Source of the DNA: Bacteroidota bacterium
GTDB lineage: Bacteria > Bacteroidota > Bacteroidia > JAHEXY01
Direction: 5' to 3'
Length of the DNA: 64,000 nucleotides
NCBI GenBank assembly: GCA_023251875.1
Contig: JAHEXY010000001.1
Coordinates: 496,001 to 560,000 of the forward strand
Shown: piece by piece, positions 8,571 through 17,170 of the stretch
Position numbering within the stretch: position 1 is the first letter of the stretch
How the letters are laid out: each line of letters begins with the position of its first letter
Program-made: the position numbers and the translations under genes
Notes under the pieces: generated by a model
The model's database searches: none
What the model was told of the DNA's origin: nothing
Seen by the model: the letters and a program-made list of their open reading frames with translations, nothing else

Positions 8571-11500
8571 ATGGCTTGTATGCGTATTGCTACTGGTTTG
8601 TTATTGGTACTCTTATTATTTTATAAGGGGGTATCTTCTCAAGCAATTATTATTAATGAAGTGCAGATAAACCCTGCAGGTTTTACTTCTACACAACAAC
8701 ACCGTGAATGGATAGAAATACAAAATATTTCTCTTAAAGACACAACTGATATAAATGGATGGTATTTAAGAACAGATTTAAACGATAATCTTTCTTCACC
8801 CATATGGGGAGATGCTCCAATTATTTCTTGGGACAGCAGATATCCCGGAACAACACCTAAAATAAATGGAAGCAATGCAAGTACCCTTGTTACAACAAAA
8901 ACAATACTACCTCCCGGTTATTTTGCAATTATTTTAGATCCAACTTGGAATTCTAGCTCACTAACTAATATTTCACTGCCCGATTCTTGTATTGTATTTA
9001 CCATAAATACGCTTAATAATTTTGGCTCCAGTTCTATTACAATACCATCAGATGGATTATTAAATAATAGTGAAGACATAATTTGGCTTTATGATGGTGA
9101 TCCCTCAAATATAAGTTCTCAATTAATAGATTCCGTTTCCTGGAAAAACAATACACAAGCATCGGGCTATACGCTTCAGCGCGATAGAGACTGCTTGTTT
9201 AAATGGAATAAAAACGCTCCTGTACAATCTACCGGTGGGTATAATGCAGATATTGATAGTTCTATTTCTAGCTCAATGAGTCCAGGCGTACCCAACTATG
9301 TTAAAGCAACTCCGATCATTTATGGTGATGATACTATCTGTTTTGGCGATTCTACACATTTTGAGATTAATTATAAAAAAATGGGATGTGGCATGTATTC
9401 GCTTAAATGGAATTTTGACGATCCTCTTAGTGGGAAAAAAAATCTAATACAACAAAAATTTTCTGTTGCTCATTTATATACTGATACCGGCACTTATGCT
9501 GTTTCTCTTATTATTCATAATGGAGAATTATTTGATACCGTTTATAAAAATATTTATGTAGCTCCAATGCCAGAAGTAAATTTAGGAAAAGACACTTTAA
9601 TATGCCCTTATAGTACCAGTACTATTGTATTAAATGCCGGAACAGGAAATTATAATTATTTATGGCAAGATAGTTCAAGCTCCTCAACTTATACAGCCAG
9701 CACTGCAGGCTTGTATGTTGTTCAAGTATCAAGTTCAGCTGCATGTAAAGTTTCAGATAGCATTAATGTAGATTTTTATGCTGCCACAAAACTTAATTTA
9801 GGAAACGATACCGTTTTATGTCAAGGTATTGCTGTAATCAAATTAGACGCAGGAAAAAGCTTTGCAAATTATCAATGGAATAATGGGTTTAAAGGTGCAA
9901 TCTTTTCAGTTAATAAGCCCGGTATTTTTTCAGTTACAGTAACAGATATAAATGGTTGCAAACAAAGTGATACAATAAGTATTATAAAAAACAATATTGC
10001 CCCAATTGATTTAAATCCTTCAGCGACTATGTGTAAGGGAAAATCGCTTTTAATTGATCCTAATGGCTTTTTTGCATCTTACCTTTGGTCAACAGGATCA
10101 ACAGACACAGCATTAACCGTAACTAAAGTGGGTACTTATTTGCTTAGTGTTAAAGATAGCAATGGCTGCTCCTCAAAAGATTCTATTACCATTACAAGTG
10201 ACCCGGTAAAAGCCGTTGCCCTGGGCAAAGATAGCCTCATTTGTAAAGGCGATACTGTAAAACTAGATGCAACAAATAAGTATACCTCTTATCTATGGTC
10301 AACCGGAGAATCAAGTTCTTCTATTCAAGTATCATTAGTGGGAAGTTATTCTATAAGTGTAAAAGATAAATTTGGATGCTCCTCATCCGATACTATAAAA
10401 ATTCATAATAGTGCAGTTTCTGAAGTTAATTTAGGTGACGATAAATACCTATGTGATGGAGATAGTGCCACATTAAAGGCGGGGCCCAATTACAGTTCTT
10501 ATAGTTGGTCAACAACAGAAATTAGTTCTTCTATTGTTGTTAATACAGCTACTCAATTTTCAGTTTTAGTTACTGATAGCAATGGCTGTCAAAGCAGCGA
10601 TTCCATTTTAGTAATCATTAATCCATTGCCTATAGTAAGTTTTTTATTTAATAACATTTGCCAAGGTGATACGGTTCATTTTACCAATCAATCGGCATAC
10701 GGATTTTATCTTTGGAATTGGGGAGATCAATCATACTCATCAGATAAAAACCCTTACCATATTTATGATAGCGCAGGAACTTATAATGTTAGTTTAATTA
10801 CTGCCGACCAAAATGGCTGTGTTGATAGCCTTTCACAAACAGTAACGGTATTTCCACTTCCCTCAATTGCTATACAAGCCAATCCTATAGAAGGCTGCCC
10901 ACCCTTGAATGTTGATTTTTCTAATGCAAGCACCAATGCCATTTCTTATGAATGGAATTTTGGAGATTTGAGCACTTCCACAGACACGAATCCTTCTCAT
11001 CTATTTTCTCAAAGCGGTTTGTATGATGTGTCGTTAACAGCTATTTCAAACGATGGATGTAAAGCAGACTCGGTATATCAGCAATTGATTCAGGTATTTG
11101 AACTCCCAACGGTTAATTTTACTTTTATACCTAATGATCCTGACATGTTATCATCAGTTATACAATTTACCAATAGCGCATCAATCGATGTCATTTCTTG
11201 GCAATGGTTTTTTGGCGATGGAGAATCTGATAGTGACGAAAATCCGTTACACATGTATAGAGATACCGGCACTTTTAACATCAGCCAAGTTGTTATAAAC
11301 AACAATGGTTGTTCTGATACTACTATTCAACAAATTCATATCGATCCGGTATATGCATTTTATGTGCCCTCTTCTTTTACCCCTAATGGCGATGGCAAGA
11401 ATGATTTTTTTGTTCCTAAAGGCCTGAAAATAGATGCCTCCACTTTTTATATGGGTATATACGATCGTTGGGGAAATTTAGTGTTTACTACTAATGACTT

Positions 11501-11630
11501 TACAAACGGATGGAACGGAAAAATAAACAATATCAATGCACCGTCTGAAATATACACTTGGCTTTTTCGCTTTAACGAAGAATCGGGTAAAGAACATTTT
11601 TACCGTGGTAATGTTGCCTTGCTTAGATAA
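8571..11630 (+). CDS. T9SS type B sorted surface protein with lamin-tail, Ig-like and PKD domains (long paralogue)
   Basis: A 1,019-residue exported protein. A signal peptide covers residues 1-24. Residues about 25-240 form a lamin-tail-like domain (AIIINEVQINP, REWIEIQN, GWYLRTD). After a PKD-like domain come five Ig-like units of about 70 residues, each opening with a variant of NLGKDTLIC and closing with DSNGC...DS. Three further PKD modules follow (WNWGDQSYSSDKNP, WNFGDLSTSTDTNP, WQWFFGDGESDSDENP). The C-terminal 90 residues are a CHU_C/type B T9SS sorting domain (FYVPSSFTPNGDGKNDFF, IYDRWGNLVF). The next gene is a tandem paralogue. Likely a cell-surface or secreted adhesin; no catalytic motif is seen. 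Confidence 0.9.
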   Translation: MACMRIATGLLLVLLLFYKGVSSQAIIINEVQINPAGFTSTQQHREWIEIQNISLKDTTDINGWYLRTDLNDNLSSPIWGDAPIISWDSRYPGTTPKINGSNASTLVTTKTILPPGYFAIILDPTWNSSSLTNISLPDSCIVFTINTLNNFGSSSITIPSDGLLNNSEDIIWLYDGDPSNISSQLIDSVSWKNNTQASGYTLQRDRDCLFKWNKNAPVQSTGGYNADIDSSISSSMSPGVPNYVKATPIIYGDDTICFGDSTHFEINYKKMGCGMYSLKWNFDDPLSGKKNLIQQKFSVAHLYTDTGTYAVSLIIHNGELFDTVYKNIYVAPMPEVNLGKDTLICPYSTSTIVLNAGTGNYNYLWQDSSSSSTYTASTAGLYVVQVSSSAACKVSDSINVDFYAATKLNLGNDTVLCQGIAVIKLDAGKSFANYQWNNGFKGAIFSVNKPGIFSVTVTDINGCKQSDTISIIKNNIAPIDLNPSATMCKGKSLLIDPNGFFASYLWSTGSTDTALTVTKVGTYLLSVKDSNGCSSKDSITITSDPVKAVALGKDSLICKGDTVKLDATNKYTSYLWSTGESSSSIQVSLVGSYSISVKDKFGCSSSDTIKIHNSAVSEVNLGDDKYLCDGDSATLKAGPNYSSYSWSTTEISSSIVVNTATQFSVLVTDSNGCQSSDSILVIINPLPIVSFLFNNICQGDTVHFTNQSAYGFYLWNWGDQSYSSDKNPYHIYDSAGTYNVSLITADQNGCVDSLSQTVTVFPLPSIAIQANPIEGCPPLNVDFSNASTNAISYEWNFGDLSTSTDTNPSHLFSQSGLYDVSLTAISNDGCKADSVYQQLIQVFELPTVNFTFIPNDPDMLSSVIQFTNSASIDVISWQWFFGDGESDSDENPLHMYRDTGTFNISQVVINNNGCSDTTIQQIHIDPVYAFYVPSSFTPNGDGKNDFFVPKGLKIDASTFYMGIYDRWGNLVFTTNDFTNGWNGKINNINAPSEIYTWLFRFNEESGKEHFYRGNVALLR

Positions 11631-11702
11631 TTCTCTCAATAAGCTTGCATACGTTTTAAAAATAATGAATTATATTTATTATTATTTCGAATTTTTAAAA
11701 AT

Positions 11703-13931
11703 GTGCGTATAAAGAAATTTACTTTCTATTTTTTATTGTTTTTTGGACTTACATTCTTCAATAATATGGTTCTGTTTTCTCAAACCATAATTATTAGTGA
11801 AGTATTGTTTAATCCTTGCTGTGGAGGCGGAGGTAGTGGAAATGCACAAACATTTAGAGAATGGATTGAACTCCAAAATGTTTCTCTAACTGATACCATC
11901 GACCTAAAGGGTTGGTATTTACGTACCGATTTAAATAATAGCATTGCAAGCCCTACTTGGGGCGATTCGGAAATTGAAAGTTGGGAAAGTCGTAATCCTG
12001 GAACTATTCCTAATATTAGCAGCGGAAACGAAAGCACTATAAAAACCAATGTTACAAAAATTTTACCCGGTCAATTTGCTTTAATTTTTGATCCTAGCTG
12101 GAACACTTCTACTAAATATCTAAATGCACTTCCCGATTCATGTATAATTTTAACGGTAAAAACCTTTAAAAATATTGGGGCCGATGGTCAATCTCCTCCC
12201 AATAATGGTTTACTAAACAATCCCGAAGATTTAATTTATTTATACAATGGAAATCCTAATGATACCCTTTCACAATTAATTGATTCCATTTCATGGAAAA
12301 ATAATTTACAAAAAAATGGATTTTCGCTTCAGCTAGATGATGATTGTATTTATCGCTGGGATAATAATGCTGTATTTAGCTCAAGCGGAGGATACGAAGC
12401 CGATACCAATAAAACAATTCTTGGTAAAATAACACCCGGTACGCCCAACTATAAAAAAACATCTCCAATAATAGATGGGCCCGACACCATTTGTATTGGA
12501 GAAAGTGCTACATTTTCAGTTAATTTAATTTATACCTGTTTACCCAATTCACTTAATTGGAACTTTGGAGATGCTAATAGCGGTACAAACAATATTGCTC
12601 AACAAGTAACTATAACAAAACATCTTTATCTCAATAAAGGAAAAAAATTGGTTTCCTTAGTACTTAAAGTAGGAGAATTAACCGATACTATTTTCAAGGT
12701 TATTTATGTTATTATGCCTTCGCCTATTAATCTCGGAAACGACACCCTAATTTGTTTAGGGGATAGCCTCATTTTAAATGCAGGAACAACATTCACTTCT
12801 TATGTATGGTCAACAGGAGACACCAATTCAATTATAGTAGCAGATTCAACAGCTAATTATTTTGTTTGGGTAACAGATAAAAATGGATGTAAGAATAACG
12901 ACAGCATTCGAGTAGATATTTTGCCCTTGCCCATTGTAAGTTTTGCTTTTAATAATGTTTGTGAAAACGATACGGTTTATTTTAGCAATCTTTCAAGCAA
13001 TGGTAATTACCATTGGGATTGGGGAGATCAATCATCTTCCACTGCAAAAGAAACCTATCATGTATATAACAATGCCTCTTTATACACTATTAATTTAATA
13101 ACAACAGATCAATTTGGATGCATTGATAGTTTATCGCAAAATATAACGGTTTATCCATTACCTAGCATATCAATTGATGCCGATACCTTAATGGGATGTC
13201 AACCCCTATCCGTTAATTTTAGTACTACTTCACTAAACGCAGATTCTTTTTATTGGAGTTTTGGAGATGGTATTACTTCAAAAGATACCACTCCTTCACA
13301 TTTATTTTCACAAAGTGGAGAGTATGATATTTCATTAACAGCCACTTCAAAATACGGCTGTATTACCAATTTGGTAGCCCCCCAATTTATAAATGTATTT
13401 TCTCTCCCTACGGCCGCATTTACTACAAGTCCTGACTATCCTGATCAGCTATCCTCTCTTATTCAATTTAGCAATACAGCATCAAATGATGTAGTTGCAT
13501 GGCAATGGTTTTTTGGCGATGGAGAATCTGACGGTGACGAAAATCCATTACACATGTATAGAGATACCGGAACTTTTAATCTTACTCAAATAGTTATTAA
13601 TACCAATGGGTGCTCTGATACAAGTTATCAGCAAATTCATGTAGACCCTGTTTATACTTTTTATGTTCCTAATTCTTTTACTCCAAACGGTGACGGTTAC
13701 AATGATTATTTTATTCCCAAAGGAATAAAAATCGATACCCCAACTTTTTACATGGATATTTACGACCGTTGGGGACAATTAATTTTTAGTACGAATGATT
13801 TTTTTAAGGGATGGGATGGAAAAATAAATAACAATATCGCTCCACTGGGTGTGTATGTTTGGAAAATAAATTTTAAAGAAGAATCAGGCAAACGCCACTC
13901 TTATAAAGGCGATGTTACTTTGTTAAGATAA
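11703..13931 (+). CDS. T9SS type B sorted surface protein with lamin-tail and PKD domains (short paralogue)
   Basis: A 742-residue exported protein with the same plan as the preceding gene: signal peptide (1-28), lamin-tail-like domain (REWIELQN, GWYLRTD), PKD-like domain, one Ig-like unit (INLGNDTLIC), three PKD modules, and a type B sorting domain from about residue 650 (FYVPNSFTPNGDGYNDYF, IYDRWGQLIF). The GTG at 11703 is chosen because it gives a good signal peptide; the next ATG (11766) would cut it off. The 3' end overlaps the convergent hydrolase gene by 9 bases. The length difference from its neighbour, 277 residues, equals four Ig-like units. Confidence 0.9.
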   Translation: MRIKKFTFYFLLFFGLTFFNNMVLFSQTIIISEVLFNPCCGGGGSGNAQTFREWIELQNVSLTDTIDLKGWYLRTDLNNSIASPTWGDSEIESWESRNPGTIPNISSGNESTIKTNVTKILPGQFALIFDPSWNTSTKYLNALPDSCIILTVKTFKNIGADGQSPPNNGLLNNPEDLIYLYNGNPNDTLSQLIDSISWKNNLQKNGFSLQLDDDCIYRWDNNAVFSSSGGYEADTNKTILGKITPGTPNYKKTSPIIDGPDTICIGESATFSVNLIYTCLPNSLNWNFGDANSGTNNIAQQVTITKHLYLNKGKKLVSLVLKVGELTDTIFKVIYVIMPSPINLGNDTLICLGDSLILNAGTTFTSYVWSTGDTNSIIVADSTANYFVWVTDKNGCKNNDSIRVDILPLPIVSFAFNNVCENDTVYFSNLSSNGNYHWDWGDQSSSTAKETYHVYNNASLYTINLITTDQFGCIDSLSQNITVYPLPSISIDADTLMGCQPLSVNFSTTSLNADSFYWSFGDGITSKDTTPSHLFSQSGEYDISLTATSKYGCITNLVAPQFINVFSLPTAAFTTSPDYPDQLSSLIQFSNTASNDVVAWQWFFGDGESDGDENPLHMYRDTGTFNLTQIVINTNGCSDTSYQQIHVDPVYTFYVPNSFTPNGDGYNDYFIPKGIKIDTPTFYMDIYDRWGQLIFSTNDFFKGWDGKINNNIAPLGVYVWKINFKEESGKRHSYKGDVTLLR

Positions 13932-14735
13932 ACTAAAAACTTTTGAAGCAAACGCTTGAATTCCCAACAGTGTTTCTGTCGAAGCTTCAATAAAACCCAT
14001 GTGGCCTACTTTATCTAAAATAATAGCTTCTGTATGGGATGCTAATGTTAGTTGAGACACAACTTTATTTAAAGGAACTGCAGTATCGTATTTACCAATT
14101 ATAAATAATACAGGTTTATTTATTTTTCGCAATACTTTTTTTCTAGGAATTCTTTTTCTCATACCCTCTAATGCAGCAACTATTCCCTGAATACTTGTAT
14201 TATTTGCTATAACCTTAATCTTCTCAAATTCTAATTTGAAACGTTCACTATTTTCTTTTTTAAATAAATTTGGAATGGTGGCAGTAACATACAATGGTTT
14301 ATTTTTCTTTGCTGCCTCAATGGCTTTTAATCTCGATTCTTTTTTTTGCCTACTATCAGCCATTGCAGATGAATGAAATAAAACCAATCCCATTAAATAT
14401 TTCGGATATTTTTCGGCAAAAGCCAAGGCTACATAACCTCCCATTGAATGACCCAACAATAAAAAATTAGAAATATTTAAATGCTCTATAACTTGATAAA
14501 CACATTGAGCCATCAATTCCATACTGTGTATATACCCAATACAATCAGAATTGCCATGCCCAAGTAAATCAATTGTAACTATTCTGTATTCCTTTGATAG
14601 CTGCTTACTAAAATCATCCCAAATTAAAGAAGATTCTAAAAAACCATGTAATAATACAATTGTATCTGCATGATTGCTCCCGTAATCTGCATAACTGATT
14701 TGAGCATCTTTATAAAATATACATTTTTGTTGCAT
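13923..14735 (-). CDS. Alpha/beta hydrolase
   Basis: A 270-residue cytoplasmic alpha/beta-hydrolase fold enzyme. VLLHGF (28-33) supplies the oxyanion-hole region, LLGHSMGGYVAL carries the nucleophile Ser97, the Asp is in IIGKYDTAVP, and the His is in KVGHMGF near the C-terminus. Closest in style to the small esterase/haloperoxidase-like group. The substrate is unknown. It converges on the T9SS paralogue, with stop codons overlapping. Confidence 0.85.
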   Translation of the reverse strand: MQQKCIFYKDAQISYADYGSNHADTIVLLHGFLESSLIWDDFSKQLSKEYRIVTIDLLGHGNSDCIGYIHSMELMAQCVYQVIEHLNISNFLLLGHSMGGYVALAFAEKYPKYLMGLVLFHSSAMADSRQKKESRLKAIEAAKKNKPLYVTATIPNLFKKENSERFKLEFEKIKVIANNTSIQGIVAALEGMRKRIPRKKVLRKINKPVLFIIGKYDTAVPLNKVVSQLTLASHTEAIILDKVGHMGFIEASTETLLGIQAFASKVFSLS

Positions 14736-14750
14736 ACATTAAAGATACAA

Positions 14751-14782
14751 TTTGTTATACAAGCCAATATAAATTACTTTTG
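14751..14782 (+). promoter_or_regulatory. Bacteroidota promoter for the PorG/DUF6089-like gene
   Basis: TTTG at 14751-14754, a 20-base spacer, then TACTTTTG at 14775-14782 match the -33/-7 consensus of Bacteroidota housekeeping promoters. The ATG follows 23 bases after the -7 box. Confidence 0.6.
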
Positions 14783-14805
14783 CTATAAATTATGATTTCT
14801 TTCTT

Positions 14806-15636
14806 ATGAAGAAAATTTTACTTCTTCCCATTCTTTTATATTCATTTATAGCCTCTGCACAAAATGAACTTTCTTTTTCTGCCGGAAGTGGCTTACTTTA
14901 TTATTTAGGAGAATTAAATGAAAGCAAAGTATTTACCAATTCTGCTTTTTTAAGGCCATCAGCAAATATTGGCCTATCCTATAAAGCATTGCCTTATATG
15001 AATGTTAATTTACAATTTATGGGAGGTTCTTTATATGCCGATGACAAATACGCAATAACTTCTAACTATTATCGTAACTTACAATTTAAAACTTCTATTG
15101 AAGAGTTTACACTTACTGCTGTTTTTAAACCGGCTAGAGCAAAAAAAGCAATTCCTTACCTTTCTATTGGGGCAGGTATGTTTTGGTTTAATCCTAAAGG
15201 ATTGTATGGAACAGAATGGGTTGCCCTTCAACCCCTAGGCACCGAAGGGCAATTTATAAATAATGGAGATTATCCAAAACCTTACTCATTGGTACAGGCT
15301 GTACTACCTATTGGTGTGGGAATAGAAATTAAAGCAACTGATAATATTGGGTTTAAATTTGAAGCTGTTTTTCATAAAACTTTTACCGATTATTTAGATG
15401 ACATTAGCAGCACCTATGCAGATTCTGTGAGTTTAGCTAAAACCGCTAATGGCAGAATAGCAACGGCCATGGCCTATAAGGGTATTTCCTTAGCATATCC
15501 TACAGATGGTGCTGTAAGAGGAAATTCAGGTGATAAAGACAGTTATGTTAATATTACTTTTTCGCTTTTAATTTATTTAAGAGGAAGTAACGATAACGGT
15601 TCTGGAAAATCTACTTTCCGTTTTGAACCCAAATAA
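14806..15636 (+). CDS. Outer-membrane beta-barrel protein, PorG/DUF6089-like
   Basis: A 276-residue protein with a clear signal peptide (MKKILLLPILLYSFIASAQ) and alternating amphipathic strands ending in an aromatic-rich barrel pattern. The segment with IPYLSIGAGMFWFNPKG followed by ALQPLGTEGQF resembles DUF6089/PorG proteins, an outer-membrane component linked to the type IX secretion machinery. That assignment rests on recalled motif similarity, so a generic outer-membrane barrel remains possible. It would fit the several T9SS cargo genes in this window. It has its own well-formed promoter. Confidence 0.65.
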   Translation: MKKILLLPILLYSFIASAQNELSFSAGSGLLYYLGELNESKVFTNSAFLRPSANIGLSYKALPYMNVNLQFMGGSLYADDKYAITSNYYRNLQFKTSIEEFTLTAVFKPARAKKAIPYLSIGAGMFWFNPKGLYGTEWVALQPLGTEGQFINNGDYPKPYSLVQAVLPIGVGIEIKATDNIGFKFEAVFHKTFTDYLDDISSTYADSVSLAKTANGRIATAMAYKGISLAYPTDGAVRGNSGDKDSYVNITFSLLIYLRGSNDNGSGKSTFRFEPK

Positions 15637-15639
15637 AAC

Positions 15640-16515
15640 TCATGAATTCATTATTTTTTTAAAAATAGGTTTTATAACTAAAGGAGGTTTTTGATCGTAT
15701 TGCTTTTTATCATAGGCAGTAGTAGGATGGAGAATTTTCTCAAGCTGCATTTGATATTCAAGATAATTTCGTAATGTATAATGAGAACTCGATTGAATTT
15801 TAGTTAAGAATGTTTTTGCATTTGCCATTTCAGCCAATTTTTTACTACAATCTATTGAAACAATCCTATCACTAACCGAATGAAAAAAATAAATAGGACA
15901 TTTAACGTCTTTTACCCATTTTTCCGTTGAATAATCAAACCTTATCAAGGTCTTATATATAACAGAAAGATAATAATATTGAGCAATATCTTTTAAGCTT
16001 ATAAATGGACATTCTAATACCAATGATTGAGGAGAATATTTAGATGCTATATAGGTAGCAATGGGAGAACCAATGCTTCTACCGTATACAATAATATTTT
16101 CTTCTTTGTAAAGATTCAAAAGATACTTATAAGCAAGATCTGCATCATAATATAAAGATTCTGGATTTTTAATGGCTCCTCCGCTTTTCCCAAACCCTCT
16201 ATAATCAACTATAAATAAATTATATCCTTTTATCAAAAAATCATCCGCAATGGGTAAGCAAGTTTCAATATTACCTTCATTTCCATGAAAATAAAGAACT
16301 ACTCCTTTAGGAAAACCAATTTTTAGGTGTAATGCATGTATTTGAATAGACCCTTCGGAAGGTAAATATACCTCTTCATAGGTATGAACAGTATTAAATT
16401 GAAAATTTTTCGATAAGGCTTCCGGTTGAAAAATTCTTCTATATGGATCTAAATATCGAAACCGAAAGTACCAATAGCCTCCAATACCCAATAACCCTAT
16501 TATAATAATTGCCAT
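15640..16515 (-). CDS. Membrane-anchored alpha/beta hydrolase
   Basis: A 291-residue protein beginning with one hydrophobic segment (about residues 1-18, possibly an anchor) and then an alpha/beta-hydrolase domain. LYFHGNEGN forms the oxyanion region, IVYGRSIGSPIA carries the nucleophilic Ser, the acid is probably in FHSVSDRIV, and the His is in SSSHYTLRNY. This arrangement is typical of the BEM46/ABHD13-like group. The substrate is unknown. It converges with the PorG-like gene, three bases between stops. Confidence 0.8.
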   Translation of the reverse strand: MAIIIIGLLGIGGYWYFRFRYLDPYRRIFQPEALSKNFQFNTVHTYEEVYLPSEGSIQIHALHLKIGFPKGVVLYFHGNEGNIETCLPIADDFLIKGYNLFIVDYRGFGKSGGAIKNPESLYYDADLAYKYLLNLYKEENIIVYGRSIGSPIATYIASKYSPQSLVLECPFISLKDIAQYYYLSVIYKTLIRFDYSTEKWVKDVKCPIYFFHSVSDRIVSIDCSKKLAEMANAKTFLTKIQSSSHYTLRNYLEYQMQLEKILHPTTAYDKKQYDQKPPLVIKPIFKKIMNS

Positions 16516-16812
16516 AGTTTCTGTTTATATGCCATTCTACGTAAAATAATCAAATAGGTTTCTTTGATTTCGCAAAATTTTAATAAAATTGCATAAGTAT
16601 TTAAAAATTCAAAATATATTTACAAGGTATTTTTCAATAAAAGAGAAAAATAATCAACATTTTAAATACGTTTGCGAAGGTACAATGAAAATAGCAATCA
16701 TAAAAATCAATTTCTGTTTATATTTTATAAAAAACATGCATTTATTATTTGTTTCTATTATAAAAAATATTTTACATTAGCATTTTCCAATATTTAAAAC
16801 AAACCATGCATT
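16516..16812. other. Intergenic stretch without a supported gene
   Basis: About 300 very AT-rich bases between the hydrolase start and the small Lys/Asp-rich gene. An open frame of 63 codons at 16589 has no family resemblance or plausible start context and is not called. It probably holds the promoters for the divergent flanking genes, but no convincing consensus was found. Confidence 0.5.
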
Positions 16813-17019
16813 ATGGCAACAAAAAAAATTACACCAAAAAAGAAAGAAAAAGCCGAAGATGTTAAGGCTAAGAAATTAGGCAAAGCCGCTTCAACTAAAA
16901 AAGTAGCCGCTCCTAAAAAGAAAAAAAGCAAATCGGATGATGATTTTGATGATGATTTTGACAGTGATGAAACGATGGATTTCATTGACGATAGTGATGA
17001 CGATGATGACTTTTTCTGA
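16813..17019 (+). CDS. Small protein with Lys-rich N-terminus and Asp-rich C-terminus
   Basis: A 68-residue protein in two blocks of opposite charge: residues 1-41 are rich in Lys and Ala with PKKK clusters, and residues 42-68 are almost entirely Asp and Ser with FDDDFDSDE and a terminal DDDDDFF. No signal peptide. The Lys/Ala/Pro part recalls histone H1-like bacterial proteins, while the acidic tail could hold a charged or nucleic-acid-binding partner. The function is unknown. A strong hairpin terminator follows 38 bases after the stop, which supports a real transcription unit. Confidence 0.7.
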   Translation: MATKKITPKKKEKAEDVKAKKLGKAASTKKVAAPKKKKSKSDDDFDDDFDSDETMDFIDDSDDDDDFF

Positions 17020-17057
17020 TTTTTTTAGCAAATGACTCTTACTCAAGTGTAAATAGG

Positions 17058-17087
17058 TGGGCATAGTAATACAATGCCCATTTTTTT
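17058..17087 (+). terminator. Rho-independent terminator after the small charged protein
   Basis: TGGGCAT (17058-17064) pairs with ATGCCCA (17074-17080) around a 9-base loop, followed immediately by seven T. Confidence 0.8.
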
Positions 17088-17170
17088 GATTCATTTCTAC
17101 TTTTAAAATATTAATGTAAATTTTTCCTCATTATTTGTAACCTAAAAGCATAGTAAGCGTATAATTAGCT

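Noticed and set aside
16589..16780. 63-codon plus-strand frame in the AT-rich intergenic stretch
   Set aside because: No family resemblance, composition typical of random AT-rich DNA, and no supporting start context.
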